Of a stretch of 64,000 bases of DNA, positions 36,105 through 47,589 are shown in pieces. Within the stretch, counting starts at the first letter, position 1; the number at the start of each line of letters is the position of its first letter. The DNA comes from Multifurca ochricompacta. Its lineage: Eukaryota > Basidiomycota > Agaricomycetes > Russulales > Russulaceae. Made by a program: the position numbers and the translations under genes. The stretch lies in assembly GCA_022496185.1 (NCBI GenBank), contig WTXG01000005.1:806001-870000 (forward strand). The letters run 5' to 3'. A model generated the notes under the pieces. It saw only the letters and a list, made by a program, of their open reading frames with translations, made no database searches and had not been told where the DNA came from.

Positions 36105-38639
36105 ATGAAGTATTACATAGAAAGGGGCGTCCAGGCTGGCTCATATCTGCTACAGTCTCGCGTCCTGACTCAGGACGCCGATTTACTTGCCCCATCCCCC
36201 GAAGACCCTTCACTTGCAATTGGCGATCCCCAACTACTCCCTCCCTTGACTCCTTCTTTACAAGTTTCTCCTGCATACAGCCTCTCTAAAATGCATGGCT
36301 CTCCCATCTCAAAGATGGAGGTTTCCCATGCCGTCAAACCTCGCCAACTGCCCCAAATGAAACCCTCGACCCACAGACACTCATCCATTCGGGTTTTTTC
36401 TCTACCCGAAGACTCTCCTTCTATTACGGGAAAGGCTGAACTTAATCTCGTCCAGCGCGTTGTTTCGATGCCGGAACAGAGACTGGTTGGTAGCCAACCT
36501 GCCGATAGCAGCCTTTCCACAGAAGGATTCGATGGCTCAATGCTTAGCGGGGGCTCCTTCCTTTCTGGAACCGACACCACATCCGGTATATGTTTCTCCA
36601 GCCGTAGACAGGGTATCATCCCTCATACGCCTTCTCCTCCGTCTTCTCCAGATTCGGTCCTCATAATTGAAAATAACTGCGGGTTGTCTGAAGCGTTTTT
36701 GAGCAATCAAAGCACGAGTCAAGCTGCACCCCCTCCATCTGAAAAGAAGATAGCGATGAGTGATGAGGGTACCTTTTTTTCGTTTTGGCACCGACGGAGT
36801 CTAAATCGTTGCGTTTTACCAGGGTGGATTACCTGGGCGAGGTCCCCACCGCGACCCATTCCTGCTCTGCATGGTCCACTCTCGTTGCCTTACGCACGAT
36901 GCCCTTCGTGAGTCGTGGCCTCAGTCCTTCCTTCCATTGTTCAACACCGTTTCTCTAGTGGTGCAGAAGGAACGATAATTGAAGAACCAGATAATTTGCC
37001 ACGAGTAATATGGGGCCTTGACTCTGAGGAGCATCACGCTAGCGATTTCGGTATAGATTTCCAGATGAAAAAGCCCGAACTTACCGCTCGGACATCCCAG
37101 CTGGTTAACCATTCTCGCCAATACAGACCTTCCAACGAGAACCATTCGGCTTCTATGGTAACACAGCCCTCTGTTTCCAGTGTGCGCTCTCCTCAGGGTA
37201 TGAGCCAAGGCGACTTCAGCTACGGTAATCCGAAGCCAGCCATATCGGCGAGTCACGCTGACGTCATCTATTCGCGCAACCCCTATAACGAAACTATCGT
37301 TCTGGAAAATCTTGTTGACCGAAGAACTACTAAGGTTGCGCATCAAAATCGTGATCACGATGGGGTCAGAGACCTTACAAGAACGCTAGAGCACAACTTG
37401 CACTTTCGAGAATCTGAGATTGAGCTTTTGAGTAACAAGGAACTCGAGCGCGACCTCCTGTCTAGGCCATATGGATCTGGATCTCAAAATTTATTATCCT
37501 CGTCCAGGTCTTCTTGTCTTGGTCTTCCCGCTATGAAGGTCTCTTCTCGCCCGGCTATAGGTTCTGCACTCCCTCAGATTCTTATTGAACCTCGTTCTCC
37601 GGAAATCTCCCAACCCTTATCTCGTCGTATGACTGCAATGGAGCTAGCTCATCAGTATCAACAACAACAACAACAACATCAACTGTTGAAAATACAGCAA
37701 CAAAACCTGCTACCTACGCCTCCTAATTCTTCTTCGCCCATCTGGTCCGCTGAGTTTTCTCCTTACAACCACCATTCAGTGTCTCCTGCCTCTCTTAGGC
37801 ACCAGGTGGTCCAGGAGCAGCTGCGGGACTCAGAGATGCCAGATCAAGTGCGCCACCTGGTCCAAGAACGCTTGGCTCGTAACATCGTGCATGATCCTCA
37901 TGTCTCCCCTTTGGCTCCTGCCGCGCATATTAACCCAGCATCTCGACTGGATTATCCAGACTATGAACTTGATCCTGTCACATCACAGGCCTTAACGAAT
38001 CTCCTTGCCACTCAGGACGTTCAACACCTGCCTCCTCTGTCTTCTGAGGTAATATTGCCAGTCGCGCGTGCTCCCCAGACATTGCCTGGATATCTCAGTC
38101 ACGACGGACGGCATGACGGACGAAGATACGTTGCACTGCAACACGACGCGCTGTTGTCTCCTGCTTCGCCAGAGGAATTTCGTTTTACGCGGGCTTCCTC
38201 TCAGCATCAGATACCTCGGTCGATTCCACTCGGTCGACTCATGCAACGTCGTCTATCTTCTGTACCAGAAGAAGACTCTACCCCAGCCATCCATGGGCGT
38301 TCGCCGTCACCTCCGCAGCTTATGAGGCATGGCACAGACCGACAATACTACCGCATTCCCGCACGGCATGGGTATCAATACGCAAATACACTGGAGTCTT
38401 CAGCCAACTACTCAGGTACCTATCTGGAGTCTGCGTCTCGAGGCTTACGGGGTAAAGTTCGTGGTTCCGTCCTAGGTAGCAAGAACTCTTCTGTTGGTAC
38501 GGATGGTTACGGAACTCAGGGCCGCTACAGAGGGCGGCATGAGGGTAACGCATCAGAGAAAGAGAGCGCCGTTGTACCTAGAAGGTCTGGCAGTCTGAGG
38601 AAGACTCGCGGGCGGCTTCCGAAGCTCCACGCTAACTAA
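36105..38639 (+). CDS. Uncharacterised disordered protein with polyQ stretch
   Basis: I do not recognise the family. Three exons (36105 to about 36765, about 36823-36909, about 36961-38639) give roughly 780 residues, mostly Ser/Pro/His/Gln-rich and likely disordered. The one dense, conserved-looking block crosses both introns: WITWARSPPRPIPALHGPLS, LPYARCPSGAEGTIIEEPD, LPRVIWGLDSEE. A Gln-rich segment with six consecutive Gln (HQYQQQQQQHQLLKIQQQN) is at 37651-37707, partly encoded by a (CAA)6 run. A further candidate alpha-helical block is HQVVQEQLRDSEMPDQVRHL. The C-terminus is basic (RKTRGRLPKLHAN). No TM segment, catalytic motif or zinc ligand set is visible. The composition suits an RNA-granule or transcription-regulatory protein, but that is a guess. 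Start ATG 36105 lies just after a CT-rich leader. Divergent from SNAPC3. Confidence 0.7.
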
Positions 38640-38930
38640 GGGTTTCCAGACAAGCGACCCATTCAGTCTCCATCTGCAGGCCGTTGTGAGCATGACTTCA
38701 GTCTGATACTCTTTTCATTCTGCTCTCGTCCTGAATCTTGTTGCAATTGTTCTCCGTCCCTCCCGTAATTCCAGTTCTAGGCATGTTACCTCCTATTGTA
38801 AAAAGTAAATTTCAAAGTGTTGTCCTTTCCTTCTGATTTTGAGAAGAGTTCATCAATCACATCACGTTCTTTTTGTCTCCACGAAAAGTGTCACTCGATC
38901 ACGATCAATCATAAAATTTTCAAGTTCATA

Positions 38931-40976
38931 TTACAGTGGATGAAGATGTGATGACACCACGTCAGCCCTGTAATAGCCCACCTCAAGTTTGACGAAAAGA
39001 TCGGTGAACTTATCAACGGGAAGCTCCCACAATAACTTCGCGTCCGAAACGGTCTCCAAGATTCTGACCATGGAGTTTAGCAGGAAAGAATAACTCAGCC
39101 AGGGAGGGTGCTCACTTCTTCTGATGGGCCTCGTCAAAATGATGCCCAATATGCTGGCGGAACTTGGCAAGTAAGAGTGGAGTGCCTTCCTCACGACGGC
39201 GTTTGTGCCCAACCGGATACTCAACCTCAACTTCGTCAAGTACTGTGCCATCATTCAGCTCGACAAGCAGCGCATTTCCAATCGAGCGTTTGTCAGGATT
39301 GTGATACTCGACGCTGAAGTCCCTGTCCTCAACGCAATGAATCTTGGCACGGAGTGCGTCGATGCGTGGGTCAGCGGCAGCCTTGTCCGTGCTACAAAGA
39401 CGAGCCGAATTGTAAGGGAAGGGAGAGGGGAGCCGATGAAGTAAAAAAAATTATCAAAAAACAAATCAAAAAAAGGACCAACGCACTAGCTTTCTGAGTT
39501 GAGGTGCCCATGGATGAGTGGATAAGCGACCATGTAGCTAATTGCATGACTATGTGATGACAAGCCAGGCGTGAGTTTACTCGTGGCATGATCAGACAAC
39601 TCACTCGCGGTCGGCGAATTGTCGAGCGGGCCTTGTTTATCTATGATGCGAATCGCAGCCTCTTGGGTACGAATACGCACGCTCTTGATGTCGTCTGACG
39701 TTTTACCGAGCGCCCTGATTTTTTCATGAACGATGTGCGCGGCCTCGACGGCAGTCTGCGCGTGGAACTCGGCTGGGTACGAGATCTTGAAGAGTACATT
39801 CTCCATCACATAAGACCCAAACGGGCGCTGGAATTCGAAGGGCTTGCCCTTGAAGAGGACATCATAGAAGCCCCATGTTTTGGCAGTCAACACGGAGGGC
39901 AGGCCGGGCTCGCCTTTTTTGACGAGGTAAGCCAGATTGACGGCACGCGAGCACGCATCTCCAGCTGCCCAGGACTTGCGCGAACCAGTGTTGGAGCGTG
40001 GCGGTAGGTGCGCAGCGACTGACCGTCCACCCAGGCCTGCGAGACGGCGTCGATGGTTTGGCGGTGCGATAGGCCACTGGATTAGAAGAATATGGCGCTT
40101 AACGTCGCAAAATCAAAAGTGCTGACATGGAGGCCACGTACAGAAGCTTGGAGACGACGGCAGTAGACGCGACCTTGACGAGGACGACATGGTCGAGGCC
40201 GACACGGTTGAACGAGTTGAGCAGTGCAAGACCACCCTGGATTTCGTGCGCTTTGATCATTCCTTCGAGGATATCCTTGACAGTTACATGCTGACCCTGG
40301 CGCGCAAGGTGGTCGGCGACAGCAAGAATAGCTCCAAGATTGTCGGATGGATGACCCCCTGGAATGGTGTCATTCACTTCTGGGCCTCATGAGCGCGGAA
40401 CGGCAACATACATTCTGCAGCGAGGAAGCAGTCATTAAAGTCAAGCCAACGAATGATGGTGCCAATGTTGAAGGCTCCGCGGATTGGGTCAAGCTGGTAG
40501 TTGGTTCCGGGGACCTTGGTTCCTGAGGATTGATTGGATGTGGGTGGGTTGGATACGTGAAAAGAATAATTGGGGCTCACCGTTGGGAACGACGGTACCC
40601 TCGACGACAGGGCCAAGTAGGTTCCGACATTCAGGGAAACGAAGGCCTTCAAGACCACAACCAATGGTATCAATCAAACAAAGACGAGCGGTTTCCCATG
40701 CGAGGTCCGATTCGATTTTGTAGTTGTGTACATAGTCCGCGATGTCTTGAACGACCTTGTCTGGCTCTGGACGAACGGTAGACTCTCCGTAGTGGGTGGA
40801 CATCGGACGGACGGCAAAGTGGAGGAAGATGAAAGTAGGGTAGGGTTCTGGCTTCGCGATGAAGAGATTACCCTCGCAACTGATGATATAGAGGCAACCT
40901 GGACTCGATGAGTCACAGCGAGAGAATTCCGCTGCCCCAGAACGCGAAACGAAGCTCGGGCTTGCGCACGTAACAT
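38931..40976 (-). CDS. 2-methylcitrate dehydratase (PrpD family), one frame break
   Basis: Dehydratase of the methylcitrate cycle, which degrades propionyl-CoA in mitochondria. MmgE/PrpD landmarks: [133 protein letters not shown], and a C-terminal [24 protein letters not shown] segment. A start at 40976 ([20 protein letters not shown]) gives an Arg/Ser-rich mitochondrial presequence. It joins in frame to [11 protein letters not shown] if the intron GTAATCTC...CGGAGAG is removed. ATG 40803 would give a cytosolic form. Near 39991-39995 the minus strand reads GCTCCAACAC where the family needs one more base ([11 protein letters not shown]), breaking the frame once. The last exon ends [21 protein letters not shown]. 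Confidence 0.9.
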
Positions 40977-41170
40977 TACACAGTAAGGAAAGTCGAGAGT
41001 GAACGAGATTGTTGACCGCAAAAAAGCTGAGTTAGCAAATTACATTTTTATTACGTTCCGGAGTTTGTTCCGCTCGGGTTTCGGGCATAACACTAACAAG
41101 ATTGCAACAAGATTGAAGATTGATTGTTATTTTATTATATTATATCATTCAAGGTAGTAGATCTGGCGGC

Positions 41171-42596
41171 TCATTTCTTCTGAAAAAATGTCGAAAGTTT
41201 CGCCATCCCGGACACGTTGACTTTCTTCAATTTCTCCACGCCCTGTGACGCTTTTGTTTTCGCCTTGCGCTTCTTGCTATCACCCTCCGCTGTGACAGCA
41301 GCTATCCGGGGCTTGATCACCTGTGCACCTGAAAGTGCAAACGTAGTCTCTTCATTTTTCACCGCCTTGACGTGCGAATCAAGCACAGTGAAGCTGGATT
41401 AACGCGAGATGGATGTCAAAGGGGGGGAAAGACTCGGAGCAGGGCCATTTCCTGTACGTACTCGTATTTGGCGGTCAGCGCAGTGTACAAGCTATGTGCA
41501 ATATATTGTGAGACGAGATTGCACGCAGCTCTGATGCGCCCAACTACAGAACAACAGCATCTGTCAGCCCAGGGCGTGGTCGTCTCGTGTGCAACTGGTC
41601 ACCTACGCTCGAGGAGGTCCTCCATACCGTCATCCATCAAGCCGTCTTTGGCAAGGTTGCGAATTATGGTGCGTGACTTCTCTGTTACTGCATGTTTTGA
41701 GAGACGGAGGACCTTTGCCTGTAAGTATTCGATCACCCTCTCTTCGGAATAACGGTACACTGTAAGATCAGAAGTAATGTCTGCCAGTGCATGTCGCGTA
41801 AGGAACAAACTCAAGGAGAGAGGAACACAGGTCACGCACTTTGAAAATCGCATATTCTTTTCAAAGCAGTGATAATACAATCACATCTCGTTAAGAATAA
41901 TATATCTTCCTGCGAGATGATAAGAAATGGATCATCTGAAGCACCCCTGTTAACAGTTTGGACAATCTTCGGCGCAGCTTCATCGAATATATCATCCAAA
42001 GGTTGAAAGATGCCGGCGGAGCCGTCGTTCTGGGGTAGTACGTCAGCCCAACTGTGAAGGGCAGTTAGCCAATTTCTTTGCATACGGGCTTGACTGCCTG
42101 AAATATGGGTATGAGAAGGAAGATGGGGTCGATTGGTGTCATGACAAGAAGTTTCCCGTCTAAACGTCTGCAGAGTTGTATCAATTTCACGGCTGGGGAT
42201 CAGGTAAGTTACCTGAAACGATTTCACCCTCTGTGAAAAACCAAGACCGCTGGTTTGGTGGTGATACGCTTTGGACCTCCAAAATTTCCCACTCATCCCG
42301 TGAGTCGTTGGCAAATCGTGCACGACGATAGGGTAGAAATAGCGATGGAATTGCTGAGTCTAAGGTCAGATGAAGGAAACTAAATTTCATTTGAACAAAA
42401 ATAAAACCACCTGTTCTGGGATGCGGTAATCGCAGAAAGCATGTTGGTGCCAGACCATTGGAAATTTCATGCTCGTTCACTCTTCGCGTGACTGCATCTA
42501 AGAGATCTGAAGAAACAAGTGTTGATATGATGTCAGACCGTTAAGTGAAGAATAAAAAAGCGCACCAACTGGGAGGACGCCGATGTGAGTGGTCAT
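41171..42596 (-). CDS. RNH202: Ribonuclease H2 subunit B, with PIP-box-like tail
   Basis: Non-catalytic subunit of RNase H2, which removes ribonucleotides from DNA in the nucleus. The order of motifs fits the Rnh202/RNASEH2B family: MTTHIGVLPVD, CFLRLPHPRT, ILEVQSVSPPNQRSWFF, DGKLLVMTPIDPIFLLIPIF, PLDDIFDEAAPKIV, ITALKRICDFQ, then YRYSEERVIEYLQAKVLRL and the C-terminal helices. About eight exons join in frame. Intron GTATGCAAAG...CTACCCCAG links AVKP to NDGSAG, and the acceptor ACGTTTAG gives SDGKLL. The extreme C-terminus, after a Lys-rich linker, is MAKLSTFFQKK, which has the spacing of the PCNA-binding motif in animal RNASEH2B. Start ATG 42596 is followed by a 10-codon exon. It lies next to, and on the same strand as, the PrpD gene. 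Confidence 0.88.
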
Positions 42597-43092
42597 ACCG
42601 TTCTGTTCTACTGTTCTAAGAGTAAGAGGAGAGAGGAGAGAGGCGGTAGGTGGTGGGTGGTGGGTGGTGGATGGTGGTGGTATGACAGTTGCGTGACGAA
42701 ACGCGTCCACGTGACCCGTGAGCGTGGGGTGACGTGTGACGTATTTACTATTTACCGTCGATGTTGACGCCTCTCCAGACACTCCCAAACCCTCTGACTT
42801 TGGTCTGCAGCATGTACCTGATAGACAAGTAACTACTATTTACCCCTCATAACCCCCGTCGCCCTCCTACAATACACTGGCCGGCTGTCTACAGCTGGTA
42901 TTCACGAAAAGTACATGTAGTGTCTTTGCATCATTAAATGTGAAAGAGCGCACTACCACGTTGCACCGTGTGTGGGCCGGCAAAACGTGAGACCATGATA
43001 ATGGCTCGCGTTTCGTACTATGCCCTCTTCAACCGCCGTGAAGGTGTCCTAGATGGGTACAACCAAAACCTTGTGAACTGGTTATCAGAAAG
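42597..43092. promoter_or_regulatory. Upstream region of RNH202
   Basis: A 496-base interval between two minus-strand genes. It has a (GGTGGT)-rich purine/pyrimidine-skewed patch at 42647-42682, the ACGCGT site listed separately, CACGTGACC at 42709-42717 and GTGACGTGTGACGTA at 42730-42744. No coding frame is supported. Confidence 0.45.
42701..42706. promoter_or_regulatory. ACGCGT (MluI cell-cycle box-like) upstream of RNH202
   Basis: ACGCGT, the core bound by yeast MBF at genes of DNA replication and repair, lies 105 bases before the RNH202 ATG and is followed directly by CCACGTGACC. A six-base match is weak evidence on its own. The fit to a DNA-replication-repair gene is what makes it worth noting. 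Confidence 0.3.
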
Positions 43093-44284
43093 CTAGTATA
43101 AAAGTACCCACTCGTGCACCTCAATACGAACACTCGGTCGACTCAATACGGACGCCGCTCGACGATGGTGATGCATGCCTGTGAATACGGAACCTGGTTT
43201 CATAGGATTCCCATCCTTGTCAGTAGTCGTCGAGACCCGCCGTGGACGACGTTCAGGTTGTTTTCCTTTGGCAATAGCAGATCGCAGAGGTCGTTCCTCT
43301 TCGGGAGGGGGTATTAGACGTGGCTCGGGACTCGGCGCAGATCTATGACCTGGGCCTCCAACAGTGATTGCGACAGGCTGTGGGGGTGGAAGAAGGGGCA
43401 TAGATGATGACGGACCCGCCACCTGGGAGGCGGACGCTTGCAAAGACGCGACCTCCTGACGATGTCGCTCATTGTTTGCTGCGGGAACGCGGAGAAATGG
43501 TGAGATAAAGCTGGGGAACCTGAGCACTTTTGAGGATGCACGAACCTTCGAGAAGCCTTAAGTCCGCCTCACGATGGAAGCTCTGCATGAGCGCAGAGTA
43601 CCGCTTAACCTGCCAACCCATCTGTGCCGCACGCGCCTTGTTGCCCTGCACTTGTGCCCATTGCTTCTCTTCCTTGAACCTGCGTCGCTCACTGTCCGCC
43701 ATGCTCGCCTTCTTACGCAGCGCGGCGACCTCACGCTCGAGGGGGGTCATTGTATGATTGGGGTCAATCCAGTCCGACAGCGAATCCCACGTGTTCGTCG
43801 TATTGGTCACCGCCGTTGTGACAGACGGGTCGGCTTCTAGGAATGCACGTCGACGGCGATTGTGATCGCGTACGCGCTCATCGGTGTTGTAGGAGCCACG
43901 GAGTTGCACCAGGCGTCGCCTGCGCGGGTAATCTGAGACGACGGAACCTTCATAGTAAGCGTCCTCTGGGTCACCATCCTCTAAAAATTGGGAGAGAATA
44001 TCTGTGAAGAGGACGCCAACAGCGACACCGAGAAGTGTACATGCACAACCGGCTGCGTCATATGTGACAACGAAGTTGACAAGGAGACGCGCGCCAATAC
44101 CGAAGCCAACTGGAAGGGTGAGAAAAGGAAATTCCATGAGGACATAATATAAGGCTACGCCCTGCCAGAGGCCACTGAGAACATGATCCTCGATGCCTGG
44201 AACGCGAAAGGCGAGGAATTTGTTATAGAGGATACGGGCTCCCAAGCCAAGTAAGAGCGAAAATGCGGTAGTTAATTGTGTCAT
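43093..44284 (-). CDS. Uncharacterised membrane protein with coiled coil
   Basis: I do not recognise a family. Two exons give about 380 residues. The N-terminal ~120 residues hold three or four hydrophobic segments (LTTAFSLLLGLGARILYNKF, GLWQGVALYYVLMEFPFLTL, ARLLVNFVVTYDAAGCACTL, LGVAVGVLFTDILSQF). A cytosolic part rich in Arg follows, then a coiled coil rich in Ala, Arg, Lys and Glu (PLEREVAALRKKASMADSER and on). The second exon is Pro/Ser-rich and basic, ending SVRIEVHEWVLLY. The intron is GTTCGTGCATCC...GTTCCCGCAG near 43485-43555. The layout suggests an organelle-membrane protein exposing a coiled coil to the cytosol, but this is inference. Start ATG 44284; no frame break seen. Confidence 0.7.
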
Positions 44285-44582
44285 GTACTAAGGTGTTCGT
44301 CAGTGTCGCCAGTGCCGTCAGTGTCAACTCAACTACAACACAATATACAATGAAGACTGCACTAAACGACCTTCTGTGAAGCGAATTGAATTAAATTAAA
44401 AATGAAATTGAATGCTTGGTTCATCTTAATCACGTGATCGAGAATTATATACTATACTACTAATAACACCCTACACCCCTTTACATACTACACTCACTAC
44501 ACATTGTCAACATAGTTAGCCATAGGATCTTCCATTCGATTCCTTTCACGACGGTAGCTTTCTGTAAATTCGTTAGTTATTT
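44285..44582. other. Short intergenic region
   Basis: The 298 bases between two minus-strand genes, AT-rich, with AATTGAATTAAATTAAAAATG-type sequence. No frame of interest. It should hold the SLU7 3' end and the promoter of the 43093-44284 gene. Confidence 0.4.
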
Positions 44583-46398
44583 TCATTCATTCATTCCATG
44601 AATAATCTCCTCACCAAGTTCGTCCTCTGTAACATCAAACTTTTTACTCTCCATCATCTCCTCGCTCTTCGACTTTTTGTTAAATCGATCATCACCATCG
44701 TTTGCCTTCGCTTTGCGTTTGCGCTCCTCTGCCAGTTTACTCTGTTCCGCCTCAACATCAATATCTATTTTCCGTTGCTTCCCTCCAGCGGGAGATTCGG
44801 AAGTCGAGTCTTCTGGTCGTGAGCCGCTTCCAATGAGCAGGTTCTGCGCGCTGGATGCAGCAGCAGCCCGCTTCCCGGCCTCTCCAGTGCAGTATGACAT
44901 GTGTGCGGTGGAGTGACAACATCCATAGCCCCATGTACTCGTTGCTGTGTCATACCACGAACCCCACACGGACGTGTGATTGTTGATGTACACTACGAAA
45001 AGCAGTCAGTAATTTTAACAAATCAATATTTAAGTGCAGGGCGAACCGTCTTCCGGATATTTTGACTTCACTTTCGCTCGCTCCCTTCCGTGGATAACTT
45101 GTCCAGTCCTAGAGTATTCAACGTATTCCTCCGTCTGACCTAGCAACAACGCCCGTGGTGCTGTCTCCAGATACTCTTCGCCACCGTACTTAGCCAGCAC
45201 GCTAACTTTTGACGAGTCACGGAGCTCTTCTTTCTTGACTTTATATGCATTGTGGAGCAGTTGACCCTGAGTTGGATTGGCATTTATGTGAACGTCATTC
45301 CCGCGAGCTGCAGACTGCCACGCAAAAAGTTGCAGCTCCTGTACTTCCGGAGCCTCGCCGAGAATCGCAGAAAGTTGTCCCCGGCAAACCCCGCCTTCAT
45401 GCATGTTAGCCTTCTCAACCCTGTTTGCAAAATGACGATGCGTACCTCTTCTGCAGGGACATTCTGCAAAGGATTATCACGCATGGAACGTGTCTTGGGA
45501 TCATAGTATGCGCTCGATGGGTCCAGATTGATGAGGTACTTGGCAGTGTCCTCCCGGATACGTAGATTCCGCACAGTGATTCGAGTCTTGGTGTCCATCT
45601 TTTGTCCAACCGCATCTGCAGCATCGGCATACTTATCCTCATCCGCATCCTCCTCATCGCTGGAACCAAAGTCCGGATCCCCCTCCTTGCCGTCAGCTTT
45701 GCCTGCCTTCGCTACCTTGCGCACAGCGGCCATGTCCGTTGTCGTCTGTTTGTCTATCTCCTCCTCACGAAGACGCTGCCTCTCAGCCTCAATTGCCTCG
45801 TACTCCTCGAATATCATCTTGTGTTCGGCGGGATCGTATCCATTCCACCTATCACGCTTCGCGTCATACCCAGCCTCGAACTGCTGTACGATTTCGTCTG
45901 GTGCGATATTCTTGTTGGTATACTTTGCCCCCTTTTTCCGTGGACGCTCAAGGCAGTCCTGCCGTTTGTGGGTTATCGCACCGCAGTTCTCGCATGCACC
46001 CTTTCGATACTTCTTCGCGGCAGGTCCCGCTGTAGCACTTCTGTCGTACCAATGGTCAAGTTTGTTGGCAGAACGGTCGTCTCCAGGTCGACGTTGGTGG
46101 CTGAGGGAGGGTGCTCCTGTATCTAAGTACCATGGTGCTTGCGAGATATACTCTGTAACGAGTAATGAGAGACGATTGTAGAAGTATGAAAGTAGTTGGA
46201 CCATACGCGGGATGTGAGGATTGATGGGTTTGCCCTCCTCGTCGAGAGCTGCTGGAGCGGTACCAGCTTTTCGAGCCGCATCCAAGTCCTTTTGGCGACG
46301 GAATTCCTCACGAGAGAGCTTACCGATGGCTAGGGCATAGATATCAGAGAGCTTCGTATTAGAACAGAATCAGGAAACTTACTGCTTGAGGATGCCAT
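44583..46398 (-). CDS. SLU7: Pre-mRNA splicing factor SLU7, one frame break
   Basis: Second-step splicing factor that helps select the 3' splice site. The zinc knuckle [20 protein letters not shown] is present, followed by [31 protein letters not shown], and the family core [58 protein letters not shown] precedes the knuckle. The C-terminus runs [40 protein letters not shown] and an acidic/basic tail ending EIIHGMNE. Exon 1 is 16 bases (MASSS, ATG 46398) spliced to [10 protein letters not shown]; further introns lie near 46148-46212 and 45404-45449. Near 45357-45362 the minus strand reads TTCTCGGCGAG where the family motif (FLRFSGEAPEVQ) needs one more base. This splits the gene into two frames and looks like a sequence error. 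Confidence 0.93.
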
Positions 46399-47589
46399 TG
46401 TCAGATGAGATGTAATGTAATGTGAGTAAGTGAGTGAGTTCAACGGAGACGGAGGCGGTTGTTGGTGCGCTGTATTATGTAATCGACTACAAATATCTCA
46501 GAGAGTGTGATCCCAGGTCTTGCATCGCTATTCTCTCCGTCCTCCGTCACAAGAACTGGAAGCATCCTAGCGTCAAGTGGAAAAGGCAGTATATAGCCTG
46601 TTCCTGCTAGGTTGATCATGGATGCAGTACCTTCAGTGTCGTGACTGTATGTATATCCTGTCTTCATGCTAGTCCTCTGAGTCATCGTGCAAGCTAGCAT
46701 TATGTCCTACAATCATTCTTCCTTGTCCTCAGGTTGGTTTTTGCGATGTTTTCCTTTCCCACTTGAGAAACTGGATCCCGATTTCATTGTACGGACTGCC
46801 TGCGTCCATGATATGCTGGCGTTACCTCATTTGAAAGCGCGTGCAACACATCATTCTTGACGAGAGTACTCCCTTCCCTATTGTAGGGAACTTGATACCT
46901 CAAATTTTTGGACATCTATCTCACATGGTTGCACGTCTCCTGCCACGTGTGACTTAGTGCAGACCGAATGGATGCTAAGGTTGTCTTTCGCGACCAACGG
47001 GGAATTGATGTTCCACGATGATACAGAACAAGCCCGGTGTCCCGCATGGAAACATCGTGGATTATCAACGGCAACTTGGGACGTGTTCAGCAACCAATAC
47101 TACAGCATCCCCCACGCCCGCCCATTGGCTAGCCCAGTGTTATAAATTTAGAGGGCAACCAGGTAGTCCCCCGCCGAGCTTGGTCAAATATGACTGTTCT
47201 AACGTCTTGCTGGTCCCTCAAGTGTGGAGCTCCCTGATAACCGGTAGTAATACGGCCAGTTGCACGGCCATCGCCATTGATGGCAGACAGACCAACTAGT
47301 GGTGCATACAATACATTGTAAGTGATCCTGACCAGGCTGGAATGTCTCGCTTGCCACTTCCAAACGGTTGGTAAAATTATGACCATAAGGAGAGAACAGT
47401 AATGCGAAGAGGTTGCAGTCACAAATATATGTACATGGGTACAGCTGGGCGAACATTCACAAAGTATTATAGAGTACTTGGTTAAGGAAAACGGGTAATA
47501 TGTAGAGGACTATAACAAACAAACAAAAAGGAGACAACAAGTCGAGCAGATGTGGGATCAGAGAGGGAGACGATATCACGTAGAGACGG
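46399..47589. other. Intergenic region between SLU7 and CHD1
   Basis: About 1.2 kb. An 86-codon frame on the minus strand (46440-46700, MLACTMTQRTSMKTGYTYSH...) starts with ATG but has no recognisable motif and lies in the SLU7 5' region, so I leave it uncalled. The right part should contain the 3' end of CHD1. Nothing else is supportable. Confidence 0.4.

Noticed and set aside
46440..46700. 86-codon minus-strand frame upstream of SLU7
   Set aside because: It starts with ATG but has no recognised motif, no supporting exon and lies in a probable promoter region.
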